A DNA stretch of 64,000 nt from Ascaris suum (GCA_013433145.1 CM024189.1:5204501-5268500); one strand, 5' to 3'; counted from the first letter of the stretch, positions 1 through 12,839 are shown. Notes: a model not told the origin generated them from the sequence alone. Program-made: numbers and translations.

Positions 1-1211
1 CGATGGTCGCGTGCAACATATATTTTAAGCAAATTCCTCGAATATGTTTTTGCGATATACACAATTCAAAGTCACTAAGTTTTCGCATTAAGAAAACTTT
101 CAAATAGAAGAAAGTTTCGTACTGTTAACTTCAAAAAGAGACGAATTATCAAAAATAAAAACTACAAATTCGAAAATTTCTGCACTCTATTTCAACGTTT
201 ATTTCTTATCTTTATGAGAAATGCGATGTTATGAATTCGTATAAGAAATGCATGAGAAGCACAATGAACTTGAAAAAGAGATAACGAAAAAAAAAGTGCA
301 ATTCATGAAAATAAAAGAGTCATGTAGAAGTGGATATAAGAGTGCGTAAGCACGCTAGATCACAAAAAACAACAGAAAAAAAATTTACACATTCACCTTT
401 ATTCCACTTGATTCTGAAAAATGATAGAAAAAATTATTGAACATCTGAGAATAACTCAAATTGAGATGGAAGTTTCCAACTTAATAATAATAATTTTCAT
501 CCACCATCATGTTTGCTGCTCTTCGATCGTTGTCAATATGTATTATAGATGACAATTTTGATTGGCTGCACTATATCTGCATTATGAATATCTTTATGAC
601 TGCTTCGTTGTTCAGATCATAATAGAATGGTTTCATTTCAGTCTTACGATATGATGTTATCATTTTTTTTAGCAACTTGAATAAAATATATTCTCGTCCA
701 CGACTTCAAATAATCGAGGGAAATATGATGTCTATATAAGCGTAAATGATTTTATAAAATTGCTTCAATTCGACCTGTACCTTTCCTATTACCGCAGATT
801 GAGCAGCAAGTATTTCCAGCTAGTCAGTCCATGAAAAGAACCAATGCCTTACGGTACATTTTTCTTTATGTGAGATTCCTCTGCACCACCTTTAAGTTTC
901 ACTTCTTTGCGAGTGATGAAATAACTATAAGTAGTGTTGTTGCAGCCTAGCCACGGAAGAAGGTACCTGCGCTGGTGTGATTAAAAAATTAATATTTGTC
1001 GATTTAAAAGCAGAGAAAATAAAATTAATGATATTACTCACGCTATAAGGTGCTTACGAGCATATTTCTTTAGAAATAGAAATTTACAGTCGATCATTAT
1101 GCCCCAATCTCTAACTTCTAATATCTCAGATAATACAGCTGGTTCTGAAAATGGAACCCGTATATGGAAAATCTTCCAGTCATCAGAGCATAAAAAAAGA
1201 AATTGAGAGAC
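1..1211. other. No gene seen
   Basis: AT-rich, intron-like or intergenic sequence with no convincing exon. Confidence 0.6.
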
Positions 1212-1575
1212 CTAAGGTTGTATATGGTCAGTGCATATGTTAGAAAGGTAAGTGTAGAGGTCGGGAACTATTCGGCGTAACAGTGACCTTTGTGCTGCAC
1301 CTGAAATGTTTCCAGTAATTGCTGATGCTTGACAACGGTCACCATAATAAGCTGACATTCCTTTCAAGAGTATGCTATCAATTCCGTTAGAATCTTGTAC
1401 GGCTAGGATTTTTGAATTCGATGTCGAATCAGATCTGAACACTCACTCTTAGTTGTTTCGTTAATCTTCAATGCCACTTTTCCATGAATTTATTCATTTG
1501 AACATCTGAGGAATAGCGGATTCTCTCTGCGAGAACCTATTTTCGTTGCTACTAGATATCCTCCCAGCAGATGTT
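1212..1575 (-). CDS. Candidate 3' exons of an unrecognised gene
   Basis: Exon 1537-1575 (acceptor CTTCAG, donor GTTCTC) and exon 1212-1434 (acceptor TGTTCAG) join in phase: SAGRISSSNENRSDSTSNSK then a neutral stretch including GMSAYYGDRCQAS, ending in TAG. The Ser/Asn-rich start looks like a linker. No upstream partner with the right phase was found; an ATG frame at 1783-2079 lies upstream but its donors do not fit. Confidence 0.28.
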
Positions 1576-1782
1576 CTGAAGTGACCTGTTATGCGACAAA
1601 TTAATTAAGTTTTTTCAAACATTGGTTCTCGTCTCTTTCTCGAAAAACATTAGCAGTGCTTCTCTTTGAAGCTTGAGGACAACACTTGGTGTCTATACTT
1701 TCGTTATATGGGCACGTAGACGATTCGTGAACGGGCTTCTACGAATTTGTGGTAAACGATATAAGGAAGAGGGCTCGGTCCT

Positions 1783-2079
1783 TTAGACTTCATTCGGCGG
1801 CAACTTATAAATATCAATGACCTCAGAGGAGATGCTAGAGATCTCTGCTTTACGCGAATGATCCACTGAACAGAATATTTTATTATCGCAAGACAAAACA
1901 GAGCAAAACATTACTAAAAGCGTGAAGCTGGTCGCCGCTCTTTCCAAGCGGTTCAACATTCCTTGCAGCCGGCTGCTATTAGAGTTTTTGCCTTCGCCTT
2001 TGATTGAACTTAGTTCCGACATTTTCAGATGCAATTTCCGAAGGATTTCATTTGCATGAAATAAAAGTAAATGTTTCAT
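1783..2079 (-). CDS. Open frame with one hydrophobic segment
   Basis: A 98-codon frame; an internal ATG gives MSELSSIKGEGKNSNSSRLQ. This is followed by a short hydrophobic stretch (FTLLVMFCSVLSC) and an acidic end (ISSEVIDIYKLPPNEV). A GTAATG donor falls just before the hydrophobic stretch, so that part may be intron. It could be a small membrane protein or chance. Confidence 0.22.
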   Translation of the reverse strand: MKHLLLFHANEILRKLHLKMSELSSIKGEGKNSNSSRLQGMLNRLERAATSFTLLVMFCSVLSCDNKIFCSVDHSRKAEISSISSEVIDIYKLPPNEV

Positions 2080-2893
2080 GTGTTTTATGTCGATCTTTCA
2101 AACAAAAGCTGCAAGTTATATCTTGAAAATGAAGCAGTTCTTTGAATTTATTTCATCAAGTTGAAAAATTCAAAAAATTGGCAACGGTCTGCTGAAAAAT
2201 ACACTTCCTCAAAGCTTTCGATGAAAAAAAAGTCCATTTTGCAATAACATCCGTCTCTGATATAAAAGCGGCTGGAGTGCTCCACTTGGAAAGCAAATAA
2301 AGAAAAAAGAAAAGAAAAAGCATTGGAAGTAGGTTTGTCGAGCTAAAATTTTTTCAACCTCAATTTGCTTAAAATGATCTTATATCCTCTTCCACTAGCA
2401 AAAAATGTCTATACAGCAAGGTTATGAAATTTTCTTTCTTTCAACACCTCATTTAAAAAAAAGCTGAAATTTGCTTCCTTATTCAGAAGTCATTTAATTT
2501 AAAAAAATCCAGCTGCCTACACTCAAACAATTGTTACAAAGCCCTACTCTGAGAAAACTTAATGATTAAGGCGCAGTAAAATAATAAATATATGAGATCG
2601 TTGCGGGATGCACTGAGCGCACAAAACACATCATTACACAAAATGCTCAATCATACATAAGCGATACTATTGTGCTAATATGGTGCTTTCTTATCTTGAA
2701 ATCCCTTCAGCGAGATTTCAACGTCGAAACTAGTATTGGCTATTTTTGGTTTTCACTCGACTAATTAGCGGAAAGTTGAAAATTTTCTTCGTACAATGGT
2801 TGCTTTCACCTGCTCGGTTACGATGTTTTTGGTGACGAAGAGTGAGTTGCAGTGATATTGCAAAACAACTATTTAAAAAAAAAAAGCAGCGTT

Positions 2894-5800
2894 TCAATAA
2901 CGAGCTGGTGAAACATTTTCGAGGTAATACTCCGAGGACTGAATATTGCCCGGTGGATCGTACTTAACAACAACGTAGAATAGATTACTGTCGAAATTCG
3001 GCTGACAACTGTTTGTACGATGGCCATCAAATCGACGTATTGCAACTCCGATACCGAGATTTTTCGTCGATTTCCATACGAGTTGCGTGAAATGTCCCGT
3101 TTTGTAGTAGTCAAATGGTTTAAACCTAAACCATACTCTCTTTTTTTCGTAAATATTGAAAATGACCCCTATTTTCAATCTGTGAAATGATATGCTTCAA
3201 CCGATCGTTAAAATTATTCGCCATTAGAGGAGTCACTTACATGAGTTTTAGTATCGAATTTAGGATATGCAGATAAGTGTGATTGGATGGCGAAGAGAGA
3301 TATAGCCAACTTTCTTTCTCGAGAAATACTTCATAGCCCAAATATTGCTGAATAACTATCGCCTTATGCGGGACATTAGAATACGATCACACTGACCATA
3401 ATCTTCATTCATCAACTAGTATGACTTCTACTTTTAAATTCTGTGCGTTGAATAAAATAGCAGCAAAACTTAACACTTCACCGTTCCATCCGATAAAATT
3501 TGACTGCCGTTTCAAAAATTTAAGAAATGGGATAGAAATTCGACTAAACTTCAGATCGTTTTATTCTCTATACAAGCAATTAAAACACACGTGTGATATT
3601 CTCAACCGATCAAACATTAAGGTTTGCGGTTATTAAATGACGCCTTTAATGAATTCTGACCATCACATCAATCAATTTTATGGACTGTCAACAAATAATA
3701 AAATATTCATAGCAATGCCGCTCATATTTTAAGCGATTTTATTTTACGTTGGCTTGAATCCTTTAAAATGTTTGCTATTTTTTTCTGCAATTAGTCGTAA
3801 AACATTTTCGCAAAGGAAATTTGCAAAACGATGTAAAAAAGAAATGAAAAATTATACGATTATGAATGAAAAAGAAGTAACAGCAACGAATTCCGTCGCA
3901 AATTTCCAACTAAATGTTACATTTGAATTTGATCAAAGTTCGCCGATATTCGCCCGCTATCGATCACAAAGAGGAATTAAGTAGTAATATTTTAAGTGCT
4001 GCAAGAAACTTACGCGTGGTAATCATAGCTAGGAGCTTCAATATAGAAGCTTTGCACCGTTGCCTCAGCCAGAGTCGCTTCGTCTGGAAATTCTTTTGCT
4101 GCGTAGAAGAATAGACTTTCACCGTATCTAAAAGAGCTCAATCATTCAATATGCCTAAAATGAGGACTTCTATTAGTAATTAATTTCTTTGAATCACTAT
4201 TAATGCAATAAAAGGCGTGTGAAGAAATTTTCTAATTAAAAGAGAAGAGTGTTCTATCAAAGAGGTTCTAGGCTGTGTTCTTTGTAAGGTAACTCAACTG
4301 GCATGATAATAATGCTGACGGATGCCTCTGAAATAGTGGGGAATGTTGCTTGACCCCGATAATTCTTAGATAACCATATAATTTTATGACGACTATCTCA
4401 CCACAACAAAAGTTGGTCAATCTTTGGTGATGCAAAATTGGTGGTGCGTTTGGAACCACTAACATGAATCACTGCCTATGAGCTAGACGTAGCAGATGAA
4501 ATGATGTTTACAAGAGACGATAAACCGACATTCTGCAAATCTGCTCGATTCAATACATTAGCAAAGATATCCTGACCATGGTGTAAATCGAGACTGAGAG
4601 CGTCGCTAAACTAAGAAATTTGAGAATTCCAAAAAAAGCGGAGTCAGGAAATAAGGAGAATGCAACGTTTAAAGTTCGCGCAAGGAAAGGGCTCTCTATA
4701 CTAAACCGATAAACTTGGCTAGGATCGGTTTAATGAATTTCCTGATGGATTAGACTGATAGATGGACAAATAAAGTCTTCCTAATGTGTCAGTCTTGGTG
4801 AACAAATAACAAAAGAACGAAATATAACATTTTCCTACACGACTAAAGATCAAAGAGGCGTTCTTTTAATGTTGATTTTGTTGTGACTAAAATCAGCGAT
4901 GAAGTTCATCGTAGAAATGTTCAAAGCAACATTTCAGAATAAACTGCTTTAAAAATGAACATTTTTCTTTATTTGGTGGAGATTTTCAAGCAAAAATGTA
5001 TACAATGTTGACTCTTTCTCTATGCTTAGGAAGGATAACAATATTTCAAGAGAGTTTTTTCTTTTCAACTCGTAGAGAGAATTTAATACAAGAAAACAAT
5101 ATCTAGAGAAGGAACCTTTTAACTGGATCATGTTTTAGACATGAGGCGGAATTGGCAAGTTGTTGTGCCCATTGTTGTGCGCTATGTTGTAATTGATCGC
5201 TGTTGGTTAATGGTGGTGCGCCATGTCTACTTCGATAAATATTGTGATACTTGAGCAACTGTAAAATGTGAACTTTTACACAGCAATAAAGTATTTGTAC
5301 ACTTGAAATGACTGGTTGTCTTTGTCTTTTCTACGAAGTGAGTTAGGCAGACAGAAAATTAAATTTAAAAGCTTCTGAAAAAATTGATGATATAATTGAT
5401 GGATTCAAACCTTGATTTCTAATTTTGCTCTCTTTTTGAAGGAGATGATTTATTTGCCGTTCACAGAGTAGAGCTTTCATTCGTCGAGCCCTATCAGTGA
5501 TACCTATGTTGACCGTCTACTGGAACTGTCAAGCTCCTTGATAGCCAATCGTCAGATGGCAATTTGATTTCTTGTGGTAGGATGTTCTTACCCATTTCAG
5601 TTTGATCTTTCTGTTTTCTCTCACGGACTAACTATACTTATCCGCATCAGAGGACTCGAAAGTAAGAGTAATCCTATCCTTCTTTGTCCTACATAGTGCC
5701 GACTTAGCACATGTGTTATTTCATCGCAGAAAGCATAAACGAGATAAGGACAAATATTTTGAAAGCAAAACAATGCAGTAAAACACACTACCGCTTTGTT

Positions 5801-6901
5801 CACAGTCATGTTTCTTAATTGTGGTTTTCTTTCTCTTTGCGTTGCAAAAATGAAAGGTACCTTCCATTGATGAATACCCTTCATCCTGAATGAATATCTA
5901 AATGAATATTTTTCATTCCTATACTCTCATTCTGTCTCATTTCCGGTTCTCTTGAGGAATAAAAAAAGTGTTCTATAGTGCAGAAACATTACACAAAAGG
6001 CGGAGCATATTTTGAGCTGCTCACTCGGCAATTGTAAAAGTAGATGACAGATACCTTGCAACATATTAACAGGTGTACTATGCGATAATTGAACTCTACC
6101 ACCAAAAGGACAACTCTATTAGGCATTTATATTTGAAATGAGGGATTTCGTAAAACAAAAACACGATCAGTCATAGTGAAATAAGTTGAAATAACGTACA
6201 TATTGCCGATATGATTTCGCATTGAATGTTGATGGAGCAACTGCAATTTGCGCCGCTTTGGCCAGAAGATAGTCTTTGATCTTATCTATCTGAAACTTCC
6301 ATGACATTTGAATTTGGAAGCAAGCATGCTCAAAACAATAACAGGTAATGGCATATTGAAGTGAAACTCATCCTTCAAAAAGAATGCCTCTCACAGCGAA
6401 CATCAAAATAAACATGCTGAAGTAGCATTTCGAAAAGCTCATATTCTACTCGAACTTCATCAAAGCTTGTGATCGATCCTTTTTTTCATAACTGAGTACA
6501 CCGTTCGAACAAAATCATTTACGATCTTTAAGTTTATTGTTTAGAATGCTCACCGTTGTAAAGCTGGAGATCTTTTGTTGAGGTAAATCGGAAAATAGCT
6601 TCTTGTAGGCTTTGATTTGCGAGCCATCAAACTTGCGAATTTCCGACGGTGGCTTTTGCAATATAGGTGACTCATGAAGTTTGCGAAAGTCAGCTGCTTC
6701 GAACAATGCCTTAGCCTCTGAGGATCCTGCCTTCGATATGACGACGTACGAAATCCTTTAGAAATTCTCTTTCAGATACAGGTATTGTGCATAAAGATCA
6801 AATAAGCAAGAGCTTTTTTTTTCTTAAATTTATTCAGTTGTTGTGACTCGATGATTGGAAAACGCACCTATATCAAGTAATGACAGAGCACTCAGCGCCA
6901 T
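2894..6901 (-). CDS. CAP-superfamily (SCP/TAPS) protein, GLIPR2/GAPR-1-like, six exons
   Basis: Exons (minus strand): 6868-6901, 6554-6717, 6200-6289, 5116-5258, 4014-4127, 2894-3125. Each junction has GT/AG and matching phase; the total is 777 nt, 258 aa. Residues 13-90 form a charged extension of unknown role; the CAP domain fills about 92-258. Visible signatures are YHNIYRSRHGAPPL near the domain start, YGES, GHFTQLVWKST, and an ENVSP ending close to that of human GLIPR2. The four CAP-cavity residues are present: His139, Glu147, Glu174 and His193. There is no signal peptide, so a cytosolic or Golgi-membrane-facing role like GAPR-1 is more likely than secretion. A loop at about 212-229 (two Arg, one Cys) is longer than in GLIPR2. 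Family membership is sure; the exact function (sterol or phospholipid binding) is inferred from the family. Confidence 0.93.
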
Positions 6902-6920
6902 TGATTAGGAACCTATAATA
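6902..6920 (-). promoter_or_regulatory. Acceptor-like site just upstream of the CAP start codon (possible spliced-leader acceptor)
   Basis: On the minus strand an AT-rich stretch ends in TATAG at 6913, with the CAP start codon 11 nt further on. No donor or coding exon is seen between this site and the upstream gene's stop codon at 7120. In nematodes this arrangement suits trans-splicing of a leader, including SL2-type splicing in an operon. An ordinary 5' UTR intron is the alternative. Confidence 0.45.
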
Positions 6921-7119
6921 TTTGAAAATTCCCAAATGCTGCAAAATTTGCAAACTTCTCGAAATTAAGCCAAAATATGTGCCCTATACAACACACCTTG
7001 CAAATTGGTGCCGAAATACTTTCAACTTTTTTGCCAAAGTAACAACACAATTGCTCTAATTTCCCAACTTATAGCCACATAATACTCACTCTATCACTTA
7101 TGAGTTAAAATAATCGGCC

Positions 7120-9183
7120 TCAAACCTTTGTGTCGATTCTGAATTCACCAAGGCCCAGAGTGGGAAAGAATACAATGACTTACTCGATGAAGCCGCTTTT
7201 GCATGGTAGACAACTTTCAGAACAAGGTTCTTTTGCGCACGTCAACCGAGCACTACTTTTAAACCGCGATAGAGGAATCCTCTGATACGGCGGACTTGTG
7301 AGGATAGCATTATCGATGCTGAGTTTCATATAGAGAGCCTTCTGAAAAAAAAAAAAACTCTGTGCATACTTATTTATTAACAAATTGCATACTATTATGA
7401 AAGCAGTAAAAAAATAAAGGAAAAAACGAGCAAGAAGAGTAAAAACGGGTTTATGCCTAGCAAACGATTATAGAGCTCTTCTCGTGTTGTTTACTTAGGT
7501 TCGCACCATTGCGGAATGACTCAAAATCTCAGAAAATATTTTCAACAATTTCCTTGCACTGTTTTAGCTGCACAAATTCACTGCAGTCTTCGTGAACCGT
7601 ATTATCTGCACATGTTCGCCCTATCTAGCTCCCCCTCCTTCTAATCCCCCCCCCCCCCAAACCATCTTTGACGGTTTCCTCAAGGCTATTGCGGTTATTA
7701 TTTCAGATGAGAAGGAATCCGTATAGAGCAGAGATTTTCGTCTTTTATATGAACAGAAGTGTATTTCACGGTTGGTTTCGTGATGAAATTAGAATAGATG
7801 TGTAGGCGATTCAATGCGGAAGTTACCTGCTTTGGTGAGGAGATTATCGTGCCAACAAGGCATTTGCCCCGATTTGGAGAATGTATACAGCTCGAAGAAT
7901 AAAGTGCGTGAGGGATTGATTTCTGCACGAGTTCTGCATCCTCGGAACGTGAACATGCGCAACGACTATCTGATTCCGGTGAAGTGCTCTCGTCATCACA
8001 GACACAGAACCTGCGTTAACCTTATTAGGTGAAACAACTTCTGAGAATAGCCCCTCCCGTCGTTCATTCATTAATTTTCTGTTCACTAAAGGTACAGCAG
8101 CATTTAATTCATTGCGTGCGAGTGGGAAAACAACAGCCTGTGAAAGAGCCCAGAAGGATCACAATACGGGGTCTATTCTCCGAATGGAATTTTCAAAAAA
8201 AAAAAAGAAAAATGAGATAACAGAGAAGAATCTTCATTCATATACCAATACTTGCTTCGAATCCGTCACACCATAACAGCAACAATACTATCTACGCCAT
8301 CTTCCAAGGAACGCAAAAAGAGAACGGCCGAAAAAAATAACCCTTCCAATGGTTCAGCTTATTGTCCTAGAACGTTTCCTATGCACTACTTTGTGGTAGC
8401 TGTGTATTAGTGAAAGTCACTTGCTTACTTATGATTCACAGTATTTCTCTTTTGATTCAATGACAGATTTTTGAGCAACTGCGGATTCGATGAACTGAAT
8501 GTAATGCACGGAAAATTTGCAGAATTCACACTGATTACAATGAAGAAAGAACGTGAAGATAGATGTTTATTCATTTTCCACTAAATAAAGGAATATGCAA
8601 ATTACCGAAATTTGTATCGCTGATTTTTTATGTCATTAATTTCGGAGTATCCAAGCGCCTTATACCTTTGCACGATCACATCCAATCCCTCATCCTGAAA
8701 GGCGCATATGCATTTCGCATAAAACACAAAACTTTATCTTCACATTGCTATTGTTTTCTAAGATAACAGATGAACTATTGCTTTGAATCACTTCGTGGTG
8801 CGATGGAAATAGGAAGGCTTCAGTGTACAACTTTTTGCCTCAGTCCATTGCATAGAAGTGTAATTCTGCAGTTTACCTCTTAATAATAAACAAGTTAGAA
8901 GACACCACTGAACCAACGAATGCTTATAAATTTATGAGGCGTCGCTTGCAGCAATCACTGATGATAAGGAATATGAGGCGAATGCTTAACATAAAATTTT
9001 AACGCACTGTGATCTTTTTCAGCATCATTTTCTCAGAGTAAGGAAAAAGGATTCATACAGAATTAGTGACCTGAAATCGAATGGTATTTCAGCACGTGAA
9101 TGCTTAACAAGTAAACTAACATTGCCATTGACGAGTTTATTGCATGAAAATGCGACAAAAAGGAGCACTGGAAACGAGAGCAT
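7120..9183 (-). CDS. Small secreted ten-cysteine protein, four exons
   Basis: Exons (minus strand): 9071-9183, 7827-8010, 7184-7341, 7120-7138; 474 nt, 157 aa, all phases match. The start gives a hydrophobic signal peptide (MLSFPVLLFVAF...) likely cleaved after about residue 20. The mature part has ten cysteines, including FCVC, CAC and CLPC clusters and a TCAKEPCSESC stretch, consistent with five disulfides. Acceptors are good (AACGCAG, a T-run ending in CAG, AATTCAG). Two donors are strong (GTAAGT, GTAACT); the first (GTCACT) is weak, so the link between exon 1 and exon 2 is the least certain. The last intron is only 45 bp. I do not recognise a named domain. It lies head-to-tail about 220 bp upstream of the CAP gene. 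An in-frame upstream ATG at 9237 would mask the signal peptide, so I prefer 9183. Confidence 0.68.
7646..7659. repeat. Poly-C run
   Basis: Homopolymer C run preceded by a CT-rich stretch. Similar runs occur at about 43224-43234 and 61641-61666. Confidence 0.95.
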
Positions 9184-9924
9184 TCTTCTTGCTCTTTTAC
9201 TACAAATGCCAATAAGTGACACGTTAATATACCGCTCCATCAAATGGAAACCGGAAATAAATGTTGCTTGGAAGATAATTTAGTGCACCATGCAAGCGCA
9301 CTGATCCACCCACCCACACACAAATCAACTCATGCTTTCTTGCACTCTATTCGCCACTTGCTACGCCCATTATCGCATTAAAAAATGTGCAAGATAAATT
9401 CAATTCGTTGTGCAATTTGATGTCGCATACATAATAACGTTTCCTTATCAAAAGTGCATTTACTAATTATTAAATGATTGTAAAAAGTGTAGGTGTTCAT
9501 CGGAAAGGTGGTTTCATCGTAATTAATGCAGACGATAGAAGAGAGTCAAGGCACTTTTGCAGCTACCATACTGCTGAGATCACAGATTAGAGTTCATGGA
9601 CAACAATTTATAAAAATTTCTCTTTGCCTCGAATCAAACATCATGTTATGGGACCAAAGATCGAACATTCTATGAAATCAAATACAATGTTATTAAAAAT
9701 CATGGTCTCTTACAAGTGCTATTGCCCCGATCACAATCTGGCTGCTCTAGCTAAGTGGTCGCTTGCTTTCGAAATAAAAAACACTGATGCAAGCGTTGTC
9801 GCCATAAATTAGCCACTTCTTCTTCACGTTGCGTTAATAAGTTCGGACATCGAAGATTATTCGAACTGAATAAGACTTGGAAAAAGCGATAGAGGCAGTA
9901 GATTAGAGTGAGTAAAGTGAAAGC

Positions 9925-10030
9925 GTTCATATAGATTTTTATATTCTAAGTTCATATAGAGTTCATCTATTCGTTCATATATTCAAGTTCATAAGTTCAC
10001 ACAGCCTCTTCCAAGTTCATATAGATTCAT
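9925..10030. repeat. Degenerate short tandem repeat (GTTCATATAG-like)
   Basis: The unit GTTCATATAG or AGTTCATA recurs about seven times with irregular spacing. Confidence 0.75.
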
Positions 10031-10339
10031 GGAGTGAAAGCGCAAAGAGTCCTTCAAAAAAATCGAACCTCGGAATATCTTCAGAACTCTATTAACCATC
10101 CCAAAATATGTTGCATAAATGATGCACATTGTGGAGCGTTGCATCAACCAAAGGTAAATAATTGTAAATTTGTGCGCATGTGCATTCTTGCACACATTTC
10201 ATTTCATTTTGCAGTCCACTCCAACTTGTAATAAACATGTTAAGATGAACTAACAAAAAACAAACATGTTTACGGTAGTGTATGATTGCAATAAAGACCC
10301 ATCAAAAATATCCAACTGAAAAGTGGTTTGACGAGAGAT

Positions 10340-10415
10340 GAAAGCATTGTCCGTGTACTAGATTCGAACCCGCGATCGTTCACATTCTCGACAAATGCTT
10401 AGTGAAGGCGCTTGC
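10340..10415 (-). repeat. tRNA-like B-box remnant
   Basis: The minus strand contains GGGTTCGAATCT, close to the internal B-box/T-loop of tRNA genes, downstream of an AAGCGCCTTCACTAAGC stretch. No complete cloverleaf forms, so it is best read as a decayed tRNA-derived repeat. Confidence 0.3.
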
Positions 10416-11120
10416 AATCACCATTTTTTTGTGATTTAATTCCCGTCATTTTTGCAATGCAATGTGATGGTTTCAATGAACCTTGGCTAAAGTTGTTTTC
10501 ATCCATGCGATGTTGACTGAGCAGTGTATCCAGAAGTGATGAATAGAGCTTAATGAAGAGGTCATAAAAGCGAACGAGAGTTGGCAGGCAGAACGATGAA
10601 GTAGAGCAAGAGAGGAGAATGAAAGAGGTAACAAATTCGGAAACTAAAACAAGGAAACGGGCAAAAGAAAACCTAAATAAATCAGCAACATCGCACAAAT
10701 ATTTTCACTGATCGTTCAAAACGATGAGATGCATGTGTATTTAGAAAATCTCTATTCGAAAAAGTCAAAATCACTTATTATGAAATAGAATATGCTAATG
10801 AATAAATGAGCATGAGCTATTCGAGCATTTTTTTCTAAGAACTATCGCTGAGTTAAAGTTTTTGTAGTGGATGATGTTAGGAATTTGTCGTTGTTGATCC
10901 AGATCTCTGAGTTAATGATCCGGTTCCTGCGATTTCGAACTTTCATTGGTCAGCATCTGAGCGCATCATGTACATAAAAAGATAGGCAGATAATATCGCG
11001 ACTTGTGATAAGAAAGTGCACAGGAACAGCGAAATAGGCAAAACGCTAAATACTTTTATTGAAATCCGTTAAGAACGCAAATTCTTTCATTTGGAAAACA
11101 AATGTAAGCGCTGTTGGCAG

Positions 11121-11601
11121 CTACCTGTTGACAACGAGCAAAAGCAATTAGCATCTGTATGGGATGGCTATGAAGCCACACTTGCTAAACTTTTACAGAA
11201 AAAGGCAGTGCGCAACCACTCTCTTCGCAATCAAGCATTCCCGACCTGCGAGGATAAAACATCTGGAATGTTTGAATTGAGGAATGCTTTTGGTGCGAAC
11301 GAACAGGTAAGCAGTGGAGCACAAAGTTTCTTCAGCAGCTCACAGTTAAGTTTACAACGTTTGTTACTCTGTAAGTACACATAGAGTGAAAACTTACTGA
11401 AGTGATGTGAATTCTGCAATCATTTAACGCTCACATGAAAGCGAAATGTGGGGCACATTGAACTTCAAGGTCCCATTAAACACCTAATTGAATTACACAC
11501 ACTTTACCGCAGTCAAGTGACATCGCCGATGACGTACTCCGCACTAATCGACACGTTGACCGGTGCAAATTACAAACAGGTTTTATGGTCAACTTCAACT
11601 A
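11121..11601 (+). CDS. Two candidate exons of an unrecognised gene
   Basis: Exon 11121-11306 (62 codons; acceptor TTGGCAG, strong donor GTAAGC) reads LPVDNEQKQLASVWDGYEAT onward, a mostly helical, Lys/Gln-rich stretch. Exon 11513 onward (acceptor TACCGCAG, phase 0) reads SSDIADDVLRTNRHVDRC and either splices at 11579 or runs to a TAA at 11599-11601. The DVxRT motif faintly recalls TBC-domain proteins, but nothing else does, so I do not assign it. The start exon was not found. Confidence 0.42.
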
Positions 11602-12839
11602 ACACATAAAAAGAACTTCTTTACTACATATAGTTTTAATGCAAGGTGAATAATCATCTCCACTCAACGTAATTGAAATTAACGGTCGCAGCACACAGGA
11701 AGGTAGCTCATCGTTTCACCACACCATTGAGATCACTCGCGACTTCGCTCTTTTTCTTAAAAAATTTCTAATCAATATGGGCTGCGCTAGGAAATGGTTA
11801 AATGTAATGAATGTAGAAAATAGCAAAAACACAAGACGTGCCAGTGATGTGCCTTTGGCATACAAGTAAGAATGTGCCATATAATAGGAAATAAAAAATT
11901 CTATGAACATACAAGAAATATATTTCTGATATTAATACGAATAAATGAAAACACCAAAAAGTGCCAAAGGTACCACTGACAAAAATGTAATGCATACAAC
12001 TGGCCATCCGACTAAAGAGAAAGAACAAAGACATAAGGAAAAATACTAGGAAGACAGACCACGAAGAGAGATGCCGAGAAGAGTGCACTAGAAAAACGTT
12101 TCGGTCTTAATCATTAGCGTTTTCCAATGTAGACGATTGGCAAACCTCTTAAAATGGCATAAAAATATAAAAAGATAAATTTCAGCATAATAGACCTATT
12201 TGACAATATTGCAGTGAAAACATCAAGAAAAATTTTCACGCATAATGTTTGGCACTAAAGCACTCAACACTTTGAATAGTGCGTTACTCAGTTTAGGAGA
12301 AGCAAACGGCATTCGGTGATATTCGATCATTGTTCAAATTATGTGCTAGGCACTTGCTCTAAATAATAACGCTAAAGCGGAATATTCCATCCATCGGAAT
12401 CTTGTTCTACTCAGCATTGATCACAGGAATCGATACTACCTTTTTGCATCACTTTGAAACTTGACGATATCGAAGTTTGAAGTTAACTTTTTAGTAATTC
12501 CTTTCATTGATCACTTTCCAAAAGCGGACGAACCATTGAAAATATAAATCAACTGAGTGCACCTTTGAATATGAATCTTTGCACAATTTTGATACTTCTG
12601 CTCGCCAGATTTCATTCAAGAGACACCTCACTTCGAAACTTTCGTTTAATAGCAATTCTTTCAAAGTGTTGCAATCAGTTGTAGCTTTAACAAAGTTCCA
12701 TTTACGCTTGATTAACTATTTATCAAGGGCCTTTTTAGTAGGTGATTTTCTCGTAAAAATTTCCATGAGCGCATTTGATCAGAGCTAAATACACTATCAT
12801 TCGCTGCGGTTCCTCCACCTGCCATTCATAGTTGTGCAT
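11602..12839. other. No gene seen
   Basis: AT-rich; minus frames at 11716-12088 are pyrimidine-rich hydrophobic and not convincing. Confidence 0.5.

Larger units (their letters stand above)
9240..11120. other. Intergenic, no gene seen
   Basis: Between the ten-cysteine gene and the plus-strand exons at 11.1 kb. It holds the tandem repeat at 9925 and the tRNA-like remnant; short frames are not convincing. Confidence 0.5.

Noticed and set aside
4540..4612. Exon-like minus segment (FSDALSLDLHHGQD...) between CAP exons
   Set aside because: Its phase does not fit between exons 5116-5258 and 4014-4127, which join perfectly without it, and it matches no CAP motif.
11513..11579. TBC-domain similarity of the DVLRTNRH segment
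   Set aside because: Only one short motif matches; neighbouring sequence lacks the other TBC signatures.
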